From Eubacteriaceae bacterium (GTDB lineage Bacteria > Bacillota > Clostridia > Peptostreptococcales > Anaerovoracaceae), in NCBI GenBank assembly GCA_902362805.1, contig CABIXY010000001.1:767028-820843 (forward strand): a stretch of DNA of 53,816 nucleotides. The letters run 5' to 3'. The position numbers and the translations under genes were made by a program. The notes beneath the pieces are model-generated. The model was not told where the DNA came from and did no database searches. It was given only the letters and a program-made list of their open reading frames with translations. Shown here in pieces: positions 8,050 through 16,875 of the stretch (its first letter is position 1; each line of letters begins with the position of its first letter).

Positions 8050-8982
8050 ATGATCTTTAATATCCAAAAATGCTCTATTCACGATGGTCATGGACTGAGA
8101 ACCCTGGTATTTTTTAAAGGATGCCCTCTTAAATGTAAGTGGTGTGCAAATCCCGAATCCCAGGATTATGGTCAGGAAATCATGGAGTCCCAGGGTAAAT
8201 GCATCGGGTGCGGGGCTTGCCTCAAAGTATGTCCGGCAGATGCGATTTTCTCTGCTGAAGACGGACTTAGAATAGATAGGGAAAAATGCACAAAATGCTT
8301 TCAATGCGCAGAACGCTGCTACGCAGGTGCCAAGTATTTGGTGGGCGAAGAATATGAAATAGAGGAGCTTTGTAAGCAGATCGAGAAAGACAAAATCTTT
8401 TATTCCATCATGGGAGGGGGTGTCACCTTCTCTGGAGGGGAACCTTTGACCCAGCCAAGATATCTTGCAGAAATTGCCAGGAAATGCAGGCAAAAAGGGA
8501 TCGACGTTGCAATTGAAAGCTGTGGCGTCGGAAATTACGATGAGTTCAAGGAAGCGCTTCCTTATGTAAACAGTATGTTCTTAGACATAAAGCATATGGA
8601 CTCAGACAGACATCGGGAGCTCACCGGTGCGGGAAACGAAATGATACTGGAAAATATCAAGAAAATCGCAGCTTTCGGGGTGAACATTACAGTTCGAACG
8701 CCGGTCATTCCAGGACTTAATGATTCAAAGGATAATATCATTGCCACGGCAGAATTTATAAAAGAGATTCCGCAGATAAAATCCTATGAGCTTCTCTTGT
8801 ATCACCAATTTGGCGTGAACAAATATTCTGCACTTGGCAGAGAGTATGAGTTAAGTGATGTGAACCCACCGGAGGAATCCCAAGTTAGGGAATTGGCAAG
8901 GGCTGCAAATGACGTACTGGATGGAACGGATAAAGCCTGTTTCTATACAAAAGACAACGAAAAAATAATAGTGAAAGAATAG
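8050..8982 (+). CDS. Glycyl radical enzyme activating enzyme (radical SAM)
   Basis: A 310-residue radical SAM activase. The SAM cluster motif Cys-x3-Cys-x2-Cys is C25, C29, C32 (GCPLKCKWC). A ferredoxin-like insert follows with two cysteine-rich clusters (CIGCGACLKVC and CTKCFQCAERC). GGGVTFSGGEP is the usual SAM-binding stretch. It cleaves S-adenosylmethionine and removes a hydrogen from the C-terminal glycine of its partner to make the stable radical. The double-cluster insert is typical of activases for 1,2-eliminase-type GREs rather than pyruvate formate-lyase. ATG 8050 is used because the nearby ATG at 8046 runs into a stop after three more codons. It is the only activase before two GRE genes and probably serves both. 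Confidence 0.93.
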   Translation: MIFNIQKCSIHDGHGLRTLVFFKGCPLKCKWCANPESQDYGQEIMESQGKCIGCGACLKVCPADAIFSAEDGLRIDREKCTKCFQCAERCYAGAKYLVGEEYEIEELCKQIEKDKIFYSIMGGGVTFSGGEPLTQPRYLAEIARKCRQKGIDVAIESCGVGNYDEFKEALPYVNSMFLDIKHMDSDRHRELTGAGNEMILENIKKIAAFGVNITVRTPVIPGLNDSKDNIIATAEFIKEIPQIKSYELLLYHQFGVNKYSALGREYELSDVNPPEESQVRELARAANDVLDGTDKACFYTKDNEKIIVKE

Positions 8983-9007
8983 ATGATAATAGGAAAGGAG
9001 ATATATC

Positions 9008-11365
9008 ATGCTTTCTCAAAGAATCGAAAAACTCAGCAAAAGAGTTCGTGATACACAGCCGACCATTGATTTGGACAGAGCAAGATTAATCACGGAATTT
9101 TACACCCAGCCTTCCATGGATAACTATATTCTAAGAAGGGCAAAGGCTTTTAAACACTATTTAGACAATATGGCTATCTTCATCGACGATGATGAGCAGC
9201 TAGCCGGTCATCAAGGCAGCCGGGTGCAATCCGTCATATTACATCCGGATACCACAAAGTGGCTTTACGACGATTTTGATACGTTAGACAAAAGGCCGTC
9301 TGACAACCTGGCTTTCCGTTGCGAAGAGGATAAGAAGGACTTATGGGAGATCGTAAACAAGTGGAGAGGTAACACCTTCGGAGATTTTGCCAGCAGTCTG
9401 ATTGATGATGATACAAAGAAAATGATAGAGGCAGGCGTGTTAACACATGGCATATCCAATCAGTCGACCATGAATCACTCGCCAGATTATGATAACTTCA
9501 TCAAAAGAGGGTATCGTTATTACATCGATGAATGCAGGGAAAAGCTTGCAGTACATAAAATCAAGGATGTATACGATATGGAGCAGGAAATCGCATGGCA
9601 GGCCATGATTATTGTTATGGAGTCCATCATCAATTTGGCACATCGCTATGCTGACCTTGCAGAGCAAAAGGCCGCCAAGTGCAAAGATGCAAAGAGAAAA
9701 GAAGAGCTTCTTACGATGGCTGAAAATTGCCGTACGGTTCCAGAAAATCCACCACAGACCTTTCTGCAGGCTACACAGCTTGTATGGTTCCATCACCTTG
9801 CCATTACCTTGGAGGTATCAGGCGGAGACCATAATTTGGGCAGATATGACCAGTACATGCTCCCATTCTTTGAAAAAGAAGTGGCTGCGGGAAAGAATGA
9901 AGACTTCTTTGCAGATATCATTCATGAGTTTAAGCTGAAAATTATGGAGATGTGGAATATCAGATGCTATGCAGAATCTGTGGCAGACCCGGGCTGTCCC
10001 CTTTGGATGCACGTGATCCTGGGTGGAGTAAAGGAAAACGGTAAAGACGCCTGTAATGAACTGACAAGAGTATTCCTGCGCTGCTTATTGGATTTACAGA
10101 CGGATGAACCTTGCATTTCATTCCGCTATCATCGAAATATTGATGAAGAGACTTTCAGACTGGCCATCAAAGCGGCAAGAGATACGGGAGGACACCCGGC
10201 TTTCTACAATGACGATACGGCGATCAACTACCTGCTTCAGCTTGGCTTTACTCTGAAAGAAGCACGGAACTGGGGAATCTGCGGCTGCATAGAACCACAT
10301 GTTCTAGGAAAATCAGATTTCCAGAGTAATCCGGGATATTTTAATCCTATCAAAATATTTGATATCATGCTTCATGACGGATATGACCATGTTACAGACA
10401 CAATGATGGGACTTGAGACGGGTGATCCCAGAAACTTTAAGGATATTGAAGACGTAAAAGAGGCATTTAAAAAACAGCTTCAATTCTTCTTAAGCAAGTT
10501 TGTAGACATGTACGCAAGAACCTTGGCCGGCCACGCTTACACCCTGCCTACTATCACTGGCTCAACCCTGGCCGTTGGCTGCATGGAAAAGGGTAAACTG
10601 TTACAGCAAAAGGGTTCAGATCATCATTTCACGGCCATAGGGGTTACAGGAATTGCAAATGTCGTTGACTCTTTAGAGGCCATAGATGAATGCGTATTTA
10701 AGAAAAAGTACGTTACCATGGACCAACTAATCGATATGCTTGATCACAATTTTGCGGGACATGAAGAGAAACGCCAGATGCTTCTGAACAAGGCACCGAA
10801 GTTCGGAAACGATATTGAAGAAGTTGATCAGTATTCATACTGGCTTGTGGATGTACTGGATACAGAAGCAAAGAAGTATCGTGACGCCATGGGCGGTGCG
10901 TTCACACTGGTAATTGCAACACAGGCTTACAATGTGGAATTAGGTAAACTGATCGGTGCTACGCCAGACGGACGACTGGCAACGACACCCCTTGCAGACA
11001 ATGCATCTCCAATGGCAGGAATGGATACAAATGGTCCTACTGCAGTCGTAAATTCTCTGGCATGTTGTGACCCGCTAGTTCCGGCAAGCGGCATGCTGCT
11101 GAATCAAAGATTCGACCCTACTGTGTGTGCAGGTGAAAAAGGTCTGGATATTATAGAGACCGTGTTCAAAGCGCACTTCTTAAAAGGCGGTTTCCACATT
11201 CAGATTAACGTATTGGACGACAAGGTGCTGCGGGCAGCCCAGGAGGAACCGGATAAGTATCGAAATATCCTCGTCAGAGTAGCTGGATACTCAGCATACT
11301 TCGTAGACTTAAGCGAAGAAATTCAAAACAATATCATTGATAGAACCATACAAACAGGATGTTAA
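9008..11365 (+). CDS. Glycyl radical enzyme (1,2-eliminase type, Cys-x-Glu)
   Basis: A 785-residue GRE with the thiyl cysteine C427 in GCIEP (acid/base E429) and the radical glycine G760 in RVAGYSAYF. Length and motifs fit the dehydratase/lyase branch. Compared with the hydroxyproline dehydratase HypD from memory (C434, E436, G765, pocket D278, D339, F340), it keeps an Asp at the D278 position (D274, SGGDH). It lacks Asp-Phe at 339-340, and GCIEP replaces HypD's GCVET. A plain HypD call is therefore not supported. The adjoining epimerase makes a (hydroxy)proline isomer substrate likely. HplG, the trans-4-hydroxy-D-proline C-N lyase, is one candidate. AGGAGATATATC precedes the ATG, and a second GRE follows 10 bases later. 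Confidence 0.9.
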   Translation: MLSQRIEKLSKRVRDTQPTIDLDRARLITEFYTQPSMDNYILRRAKAFKHYLDNMAIFIDDDEQLAGHQGSRVQSVILHPDTTKWLYDDFDTLDKRPSDNLAFRCEEDKKDLWEIVNKWRGNTFGDFASSLIDDDTKKMIEAGVLTHGISNQSTMNHSPDYDNFIKRGYRYYIDECREKLAVHKIKDVYDMEQEIAWQAMIIVMESIINLAHRYADLAEQKAAKCKDAKRKEELLTMAENCRTVPENPPQTFLQATQLVWFHHLAITLEVSGGDHNLGRYDQYMLPFFEKEVAAGKNEDFFADIIHEFKLKIMEMWNIRCYAESVADPGCPLWMHVILGGVKENGKDACNELTRVFLRCLLDLQTDEPCISFRYHRNIDEETFRLAIKAARDTGGHPAFYNDDTAINYLLQLGFTLKEARNWGICGCIEPHVLGKSDFQSNPGYFNPIKIFDIMLHDGYDHVTDTMMGLETGDPRNFKDIEDVKEAFKKQLQFFLSKFVDMYARTLAGHAYTLPTITGSTLAVGCMEKGKLLQQKGSDHHFTAIGVTGIANVVDSLEAIDECVFKKKYVTMDQLIDMLDHNFAGHEEKRQMLLNKAPKFGNDIEEVDQYSYWLVDVLDTEAKKYRDAMGGAFTLVIATQAYNVELGKLIGATPDGRLATTPLADNASPMAGMDTNGPTAVVNSLACCDPLVPASGMLLNQRFDPTVCAGEKGLDIIETVFKAHFLKGGFHIQINVLDDKVLRAAQEEPDKYRNILVRVAGYSAYFVDLSEEIQNNIIDRTIQTGC

Positions 11366-11375
11366 GGAGGCAAAT

Positions 11376-13733
11376 ATGTTATCAGCAAGAATTAAAAGAA
11401 TACGTGACAGAATCAGAACCACGACACCTACGATTTGTCTTGACAGAGCCAGAATCGCGACGGAGTTTTATAAAACGCCGTCAGTGGAGCCATATATTCG
11501 CAGGAGAGCCGAATTGTTCATGAAAGTAATGAAGACAAGGGAAATCTATATTGAAGAGGACTCGCTGTTAGCAGGCAGCATTGCGTCCAGAACCCATGCT
11601 GTGCCGGTGTTCCCTGAGATGATGAATTGGCTGCCCGAGGCGCTTGAAACCTTTGATACTCGCCAGTTTGACCCGTTCCAATATATGCCGGGAGAAAAGG
11701 ACGAACTGAGAGAAATTGCAAAGACATGGAAAGGGCACACCTTTGGCGATTATACCGATGGGCTTATGACTGAAGAAGAACACGAGCTGGTAGATATCGG
11801 AATCTTTACCAGGGGAATACAGCAATGTTCGACCATGTGCCATGCACCTGACTATGAGAATCTGGTGAAACGGGGATATCGTTATTATATCAATCAGTGC
11901 AAGGAACAGATCGCAAAATTAGATGATGATATGACCATTGAAAATACAGAGCAGAGAATGAAGTGGGAAGCGATGATCACTTCCATGGAAGCGGTCATTG
12001 TCATGGCTCACAGATATGCTGATCTGGCGGAGGAACTGGCAAAGGCATGCAGAAATACAGAGCAAAAGAGGATGTATGAAACCATTGCCGAAAATTGCAG
12101 AATGGTACCGGAAAATCCGCCAGAGACTTTCTTGCAGGCAGCCCAGCTTGTCCTGTTCACCCATGATGCAATCATGATTGAAAATATGGGATATATCCAT
12201 GCCCTGGGTCGTTTTGATCAATATATGTACGAATTCTACAAAAAGGATTTGGAAAATGGAGTGTCTGAGCAGGAAATCGGGGATCTTATCCATGAATTCA
12301 AACTGAGAATTGAGGAAATGTGGTATCTCAGAGACGAGTTCGAATCTGGCGCATACCCCGGATGCGCTTTGTACATTCAGATGACCTTAGGCGGTCAAAA
12401 GGCAGACGGCACAGATGCATGCAACGATCTGACCAGACTGATTCTTCATGGAATGGAAGATCTGCAGACCAAGGAACCGCCTGTTTCCTTTAGATATCAT
12501 GACAATGTCGATGAGGAAACTTTCAGGCTGGCAATTCATGTTGCATTGACCGGCGGAAGTCATCCGGCATTCTTCAATGATAACAACAGTATTCCGGCGC
12601 TTTTGGATATCGGTTTCACTTTGGAGCAGGCGAGAAATTGGTGTCTGTTAGGCTGCACGGAGCCGGTTGTACCAGGTCTTTCAGATTATCAGTCCATGCT
12701 TGGATTCTTTAACACCATAAAGGTATTTGAAATCACCCTTTATGGAGGAAAAGATCCTGTTACTGGAAAACAGATCGGACCGGAAACGGGAAATGCGAGA
12801 GACTTTACGTCCATAGAACAGCTGAAAGAAGCTTACTTAACACAGCAGGCATACTTCATCGAACGCTTTGTCCGTAAGTTTAACAGACTGGTATCTGCAC
12901 ACGCATATACGATGCCGACGTTACTTGCCTCAGCATTTACCCAAGGCTGCATCGAAAAAGGGAAACTCCTGCAAGATAAAGGCGCAGATTATAGATGGGA
13001 TGCTATGGCGACCACTGGTCTTGGGAATATCGCAGACTCCTTTACGGCAATTGAAGAATGTGTATTCAACAAAAAATATCTGACAATGTCAGAGTTAATG
13101 GACGCCTTAGAAGGCGACTTCAAGGATAAGGAAGATATACGCCAGGTACTGATTCATAGAGCGCCTAAGTATGGCAACGATATTGAACAGGCTGATAAGT
13201 ATGCGCAGTTTGTAATTGAAAATGCGGATGCAGAGATAAAGAAATATAAGGACGGAAGAGGCGGTAAGTTCATCTCTGTGTGCGCAACCCAGTCCTACAA
13301 TGTGCAGCTTGGAAAAAATATTACAGCGACTCCAGACGGAAGACATGGTTTTACACCGCTTTCGGATAATGCTTCTCCGATGATCGGCTGTGATACTTGT
13401 GGACCGACAGCTGTGGTAAAATCCCTGGATTCTATCAATCAGGAGGCATCACAAGCCGGAATGCTGCTGAACCAGCGTTTTGATCCGCAGATTGTAAAAG
13501 GTGAAAAGGGTATTGACATCGTAGAAACTGTTTTAAAAGCGCACTTTAAAATGAAGGGCAGCCACATGCAGATCAACGTCGTAGATAACGAGACCTTGAG
13601 AGACGCACAGGTACATCCTGAAAACTATCGCAACATGCTCGTTCGCGTTGCAGGCTATTCTGCCTTCTTTGTCGATTTGGAAAAAAACATTCAAGAAAAC
13701 ATTATCGAAAGAACGATACAGACTGGGCTATAA
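11376..13733 (+). CDS. Second glycyl radical enzyme of the operon (Cys-x-Glu)
   Basis: A 785-residue GRE paralogous to the preceding one and the same length. C427 lies in GCTEP with E429, and the radical glycine is G760 in RVAGYSAFF. The start is ATG 11376 with TAAGGAGG in front, 10 bases after the first GRE's stop. It differs from its neighbour at pocket positions: MGYIH replaces SGGDH near residue 274, and a Phe replaces Tyr near 443. The two enzymes probably act on different substrates or isomers, or form different products. It is the last gene of the operon and has no activase of its own. A terminator follows at 13760. The substrate cannot be assigned from sequence. Confidence 0.9.
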   Translation: MLSARIKRIRDRIRTTTPTICLDRARIATEFYKTPSVEPYIRRRAELFMKVMKTREIYIEEDSLLAGSIASRTHAVPVFPEMMNWLPEALETFDTRQFDPFQYMPGEKDELREIAKTWKGHTFGDYTDGLMTEEEHELVDIGIFTRGIQQCSTMCHAPDYENLVKRGYRYYINQCKEQIAKLDDDMTIENTEQRMKWEAMITSMEAVIVMAHRYADLAEELAKACRNTEQKRMYETIAENCRMVPENPPETFLQAAQLVLFTHDAIMIENMGYIHALGRFDQYMYEFYKKDLENGVSEQEIGDLIHEFKLRIEEMWYLRDEFESGAYPGCALYIQMTLGGQKADGTDACNDLTRLILHGMEDLQTKEPPVSFRYHDNVDEETFRLAIHVALTGGSHPAFFNDNNSIPALLDIGFTLEQARNWCLLGCTEPVVPGLSDYQSMLGFFNTIKVFEITLYGGKDPVTGKQIGPETGNARDFTSIEQLKEAYLTQQAYFIERFVRKFNRLVSAHAYTMPTLLASAFTQGCIEKGKLLQDKGADYRWDAMATTGLGNIADSFTAIEECVFNKKYLTMSELMDALEGDFKDKEDIRQVLIHRAPKYGNDIEQADKYAQFVIENADAEIKKYKDGRGGKFISVCATQSYNVQLGKNITATPDGRHGFTPLSDNASPMIGCDTCGPTAVVKSLDSINQEASQAGMLLNQRFDPQIVKGEKGIDIVETVLKAHFKMKGSHMQINVVDNETLRDAQVHPENYRNMLVRVAGYSAFFVDLEKNIQENIIERTIQTGL

Positions 13734-13759
13734 AATCAAGGTCATATATAATAAGATAG

Positions 13760-13800
13760 GGCTGCTCCCATGGCAATGGGCAGCCATTTCTGCTTTTTTT
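13760..13800 (+). terminator. Terminator of the GRE operon
   Basis: GGCTGC and CCAT (13760-13771, with a two-base bulge) pair with ATGGGCAGCC (13776-13785), followed a few bases later by a run of seven T. Confidence 0.75.
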
Positions 13801-13821
13801 GCTGTTTTAGATACTGTAAAT

Positions 13822-13837
13822 TGGCATCACATTGGCT
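13822..13837 (+). promoter_or_regulatory. Possible sigma-54 promoter of the C26 hydrolase gene
   Basis: TGGCATCACATTGGCT has GG (13823-13824) and GC (13835-13836) with the required 10-base gap, but TG instead of TT before the -12 GC. It lies about 60 bases before the ATG at 13897. Weaker than the other three. Confidence 0.35.
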
Positions 13838-13896
13838 ATTGAAAAACAGGGGAAGATATAATAGAATACAAACTGTAAAGGAAGGAGAAACAGTCA

Positions 13897-14625
13897 ATGG
13901 AAAGAACGATTATGATTGCGGGAGAATTGGATCAATATCATTTCTCGCAAGGCTGCGCAGAAGCGATTACAGAATTAGGCGCAAAAGCATTTATCTCTTA
14001 TGATCCTGCGGATTTTGACAAATGTGACGCAGTTCTGCTGCCGGGCAGCTGGACAGGCATCAACGCCAGGCTCTGGGGAGAAGAAAACGTGGGCTGCGAT
14101 ATACTGGACGACCATCTGGACACCTGCCAGGGGGAAATCCTCCAAAAGGCTGTCAGCGAGGGAAAGCCAGTCTTAGGCATATGCCGCGGCTTTCAGATGA
14201 TCAATGTCTTCTTTGGGGGCAGCCTGTATCAGGAACTACATCATAAGGATCACCACAAGGGCGAGCATATTGAGGAGAAATATCACAATACAGCCTGTGT
14301 TCCGGGCACCCTGCTTCACGGCTTATACGGAGAGCACCTCTGTACAAATTCCATTCATTATCAAGCCGTCAGAGCAGTGCCTTCTTGCTTGAAGATTGCA
14401 CAGGTTTGGTTCAGCCCACAGGTTACGCAGAGTGAGCAGGATCAGTTTCTTCTTCGCTGCCAGGAAGGTGCAATTACAGAGACGCCTTCGGACTGCATTA
14501 TCGAGGCCGCCGTCCACGAGAGCCTGCCTATCGTCGGCCTGCAGTGGCATCCGGAGATTTTGCTCAGGAATCCGGCCCACGCTGCCGATGCAAAGAAGAT
14601 CCTCCAGTGTTTTCTGGAAATGTAA
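13897..14625 (+). CDS. Class I glutamine amidotransferase-like (peptidase C26) hydrolase
   Basis: A 242-residue protein with the C26 catalytic parts: nucleophile Cys in GICRGFQ, and the His-Glu pair in GLQWHPE near the C-terminus. Families with this architecture include gamma-glutamyl-gamma-aminobutyrate hydrolase (PuuD type), which removes a gamma-glutamyl group from an amino compound in the cytoplasm. A ribosome site GGAAGGAG precedes the ATG. It ends four bases from the convergent LysR gene. A gamma-glutamyl hydrolase next to amino-acid catabolic genes is reasonable, but the substrate is not known. Confidence 0.82.
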   Translation: MERTIMIAGELDQYHFSQGCAEAITELGAKAFISYDPADFDKCDAVLLPGSWTGINARLWGEENVGCDILDDHLDTCQGEILQKAVSEGKPVLGICRGFQMINVFFGGSLYQELHHKDHHKGEHIEEKYHNTACVPGTLLHGLYGEHLCTNSIHYQAVRAVPSCLKIAQVWFSPQVTQSEQDQFLLRCQEGAITETPSDCIIEAAVHESLPIVGLQWHPEILLRNPAHAADAKKILQCFLEM

Positions 14626-14629
14626 AGGG

Positions 14630-15580
14630 TCATTCCAGATGCTTCTGCATCAGATTTATGAAGATTTTCATTTGAGGGGTGATCCATTTATTTTTATGGT
14701 GGACAAGCTGAGACCAAATATAGGGTGCAGGATAGTCCGTGTCGATGATGGCTAGTTCGCCGGCATCGATATATTCCTGAATTACATATTGGGGTAAGAA
14801 GGATACGCCGGCATTACCCCGCAGTAATTTTATGATGACCTCTGTTGAACCAGTCTGTAAAAATGGGCGCAGATTTGTGTATTGCTCTGCGAGAAGCGGT
14901 TCCAGTTCATAGCTGTCCTTTAAATATGTATGTTGGCCGGCATCATTTTTTTTCAATAACTGTTCTAAGTCATAGGTATAGCTGGAACTTTGCGTGGTCT
15001 GGATAAAGGGTTCTTTAATGATTCTTTCAATCGTCACTTTGCCGGCAGAGACAAGGGGATTTTCCACACTGGCGACGAAAACAATCGGCTCAGGCCGTTC
15101 TGCCACTTTTACCCATTCGGGAACATCGATTCTTTTGTCGATAAAGTATAGTAAATCGACATCATTTTTTCTCACCATATTCAAGAGGTCGCTCATATAA
15201 TCTGATATCTGCAGGCTTGTCCTTACCCTGGGACAGAGTTCTTTAAATTCCATCAAAATTGGCGTGAGGACGCCTGTAGAAAGGGAAGAGATGGAAAGAA
15301 GGCGCAGTTCTCCCTCTGGTTCAATACTGTGATGCATGAATGCCTTGGCGTCGTCAGCTGCCTTGATGACCTTTGTTGCATAGGGGATGAACTGTTCGCC
15401 GCTTTCTGTAAGATCAACATGCTTCCCGATTCGATTGAACAATTGTGTGCCCAATTCCTGTTCTAACTGCTGAATCTGAATGGTTACAGCTGCCTGAGAG
15501 TACCCCAGTTGCCTGGCGGCGTTGGTAAAGCTTTGCAGCTCGGCGACCTTTAGAAAAGTAACGATATTTCGAATTTCCAT
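14630..15580 (-). CDS. LysR-family transcriptional regulator
   Basis: A 316-residue LysR regulator. The N-terminal winged HTH contains SFTNAARQLGYSQAAVTIQI (about residues 17-36), followed by the linker helix and a periplasmic-binding-like effector domain. GAAGGG precedes the ATG. It is divergent from the DUF554 gene, with about 250 bases between, and this gap contains a promoter for DUF554 overlapped by a GTAAA/TTTAC inverted pair. By the usual LysR arrangement it probably controls the DUF554 gene and itself. The effector is unknown. Confidence 0.92.
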   Translation of the reverse strand: MEIRNIVTFLKVAELQSFTNAARQLGYSQAAVTIQIQQLEQELGTQLFNRIGKHVDLTESGEQFIPYATKVIKAADDAKAFMHHSIEPEGELRLLSISSLSTGVLTPILMEFKELCPRVRTSLQISDYMSDLLNMVRKNDVDLLYFIDKRIDVPEWVKVAERPEPIVFVASVENPLVSAGKVTIERIIKEPFIQTTQSSSYTYDLEQLLKKNDAGQHTYLKDSYELEPLLAEQYTNLRPFLQTGSTEVIIKLLRGNAGVSFLPQYVIQEYIDAGELAIIDTDYPAPYIWSQLVHHKNKWITPQMKIFINLMQKHLE

Positions 15581-15616
15581 AGCGGCCCTTCTTTCTCGGT
15601 TTAAAATTTTTTATCG

Positions 15617-15664
15617 GTAAATAAAATCTATTAATTTTACATATTGATATTTCGATGGTACAAT
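15617..15664 (+). promoter_or_regulatory. Promoter and candidate LysR site upstream of DUF554
   Basis: TTTACA (15636-15641) and TACAAT (15659-15664) are 17 bases apart. GTAAA (15617-15621) and TTTAC (15636-15640) form an inverted pair overlapping the -35. This suits a LysR operator, but the operator role is inferred from position. Confidence 0.5.
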
Positions 15665-15674
15665 ATCCTTACCC

Positions 15675-15765
15675 GGCGATTGGCAAGGCGAAGCCGCAGA
15701 CAGAGCCGAGGTATGACAGGTACCCGGTGCACTTGGCGATTGGCAAGCGCAAGCGAAGACAGAGC
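15675..15765 (+). repeat. Two imperfect direct repeats in the DUF554 leader
   Basis: GGCGATTGGCAAG begins both copies (15675 and 15735) and AGACAGAGC ends both (15698-15706 and 15757-15765), with a period of about 60. A small hairpin ACTTCT-AAG-AGAAGT (15786-15800) follows. The whole block lies downstream of the promoter, so it would be transcribed as a leader of about 160 bases. Confidence 0.55.
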
Positions 15766-15830
15766 TTAGTGCATATGGTACACGAACTTCTAAGAGAAGT
15801 CAACGACGCTTAAAACATAAGGAGAACATT

Positions 15831-16523
15831 TTGACTGGATTATTAGTAGACGCTGCCTCAATTATTGCAGGGAGTTCAATTGGCTTATTGCTGAAAAAGG
15901 GCATAAGCAAAAAAATTTCCGATGCGATGATGATTGGCATCGGGCTTTGTGTGGTTTATATGGGAATCAGCGGTTTGACAGGAGAGGTAGGCACCATCTT
16001 GCTGTTATTCTCCATCATTGTTGGCACGCTGATTGGAACGGCTATTGATATTGATGCGAGAATCAACGCCCTTGGCCTTATGCTGGAGAAAAGGCTCGTC
16101 AAAGAAGAAGGCAATACCTTTGCCAAGGGATTTGTCACATATACCATCCTGTCCTGCACGGGAGCCTATACGATTATGGCTTCTCTCAATGCCGGACTTG
16201 GAGACAGCGCCATGTTGTACACAAAGGCGGTTATAGACTTATCTGTATCTATGATGCTCGCCTCGACCCTTGGAATCGGTGTCATGTTTTCGACAGTCGT
16301 TGTATTTGCATATCAAGGCGCTCTCGCTTTGTTCTCCGGCATGTTGTCTCCGCTGTTATCCGATGAGATGATTGGTGCGTTCTCTTGTGTGGGAGCGCTC
16401 CTAACCATTCCTCTTGGAACCAATATGATGGGGGCAACCGATATCAAAATCGCAAACTATATCCCAGCAATCATCGCCGCCCCTGTGATGGTTTGGATAG
16501 CATCCTTGCTTCCCTCCCTTTGA
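15831..16523 (+). CDS. DUF554 family membrane protein
   Basis: A 230-residue integral membrane protein with about six or seven hydrophobic helices and glycine-rich segments. The N-terminus (LVDAASIIAGSSIGLLL) and the late LTIPLGTNMMGATDIKIAN segment fit the DUF554 (YdfK/YqgA-like) family, whose transport or channel role is not established. The start is a TTG at 15831, supported by AAGGAG six bases upstream; no ATG fits. It is divergent from a LysR regulator and preceded by a long repeated leader. A strong terminator follows. Confidence 0.82.
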   Translation: MTGLLVDAASIIAGSSIGLLLKKGISKKISDAMMIGIGLCVVYMGISGLTGEVGTILLLFSIIVGTLIGTAIDIDARINALGLMLEKRLVKEEGNTFAKGFVTYTILSCTGAYTIMASLNAGLGDSAMLYTKAVIDLSVSMMLASTLGIGVMFSTVVVFAYQGALALFSGMLSPLLSDEMIGAFSCVGALLTIPLGTNMMGATDIKIANYIPAIIAAPVMVWIASLLPSL

Positions 16524-16574
16524 ATTTCCTGCTGATCACAAGATGAGAACTGCTGCCTAAAGAAGAAATAAATG

Positions 16575-16621
16575 AAAAGAGAAAAGTCTCTTCGGTAATA
16601 CGGAGGGGCTTTTCTCTTTTT
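16575..16621 (+). terminator. Terminator after DUF554 gene
   Basis: AAAAGAGAAAAG (16575-16586) pairs with CTTTTCTCTTTT (16609-16620), a 12-base perfect stem followed by T. Confidence 0.9.
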
Positions 16622-16699
16622 GTTCCACAAGGTGTTTTTGGGAATGCAGATGTAAATTATTCAGAAAACTTGCAAAGTTAAAAAAATGATCGTGCACCC

Positions 16700-16747
16700 T
16701 TGACAAATCATACAAATTATTTATAATATGATGTAAGACAACGTTGT
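16700..16747 (+). promoter_or_regulatory. Sigma-70-type promoter of the permease/GRE/B12-mutase operon with a palindrome
   Basis: TTGACA (16700-16705) and TATAAT (16722-16727) are separated by 16 bases. Just after the -10 is ACAACGTTGT (16738-16747), a perfect palindrome made of the same GTTGT half-sites as the palindrome at the 28.0 kb promoter. No -24/-12 element was found, so this operon is regulated differently from the first GRE operon. Confidence 0.7.
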
Positions 16748-16775
16748 GAAGATAATACAAATAGTTCATGTAGAG

Positions 16776-16875
16776 AAAGGAGGAAAGCATATTACAACTT
16801 AATTTTGACAGCAAAAGCCTGCCGCATCTGCTTTTAACGTCTCAATTACATAACAATATGCGATTTCTAATATGA
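16776..16875 (+). promoter_or_regulatory. Leader with an orphan Shine-Dalgarno site and a five-codon ORF overlapping the permease start
   Basis: AAAGGAGG at 16777-16784 is the best ribosome site in the area, yet no ATG, GTG or TTG follows at a usable distance. The permease ATG (16872) has no clear ribosome site. A short ORF, ATG 16858 to TGA 16875 (MRFLI), overlaps the permease start as ATGA. Coupled translation or a leader rearrangement is possible. Confidence 0.35.

Noticed and set aside
9008..13733. Direct assignment of both GREs as HypD (trans-4-hydroxy-L-proline dehydratase)
   Set aside because: The Cys-x-Glu context and pocket residues differ from HypD as I recall it, so only the broader 1,2-eliminase type is claimed.
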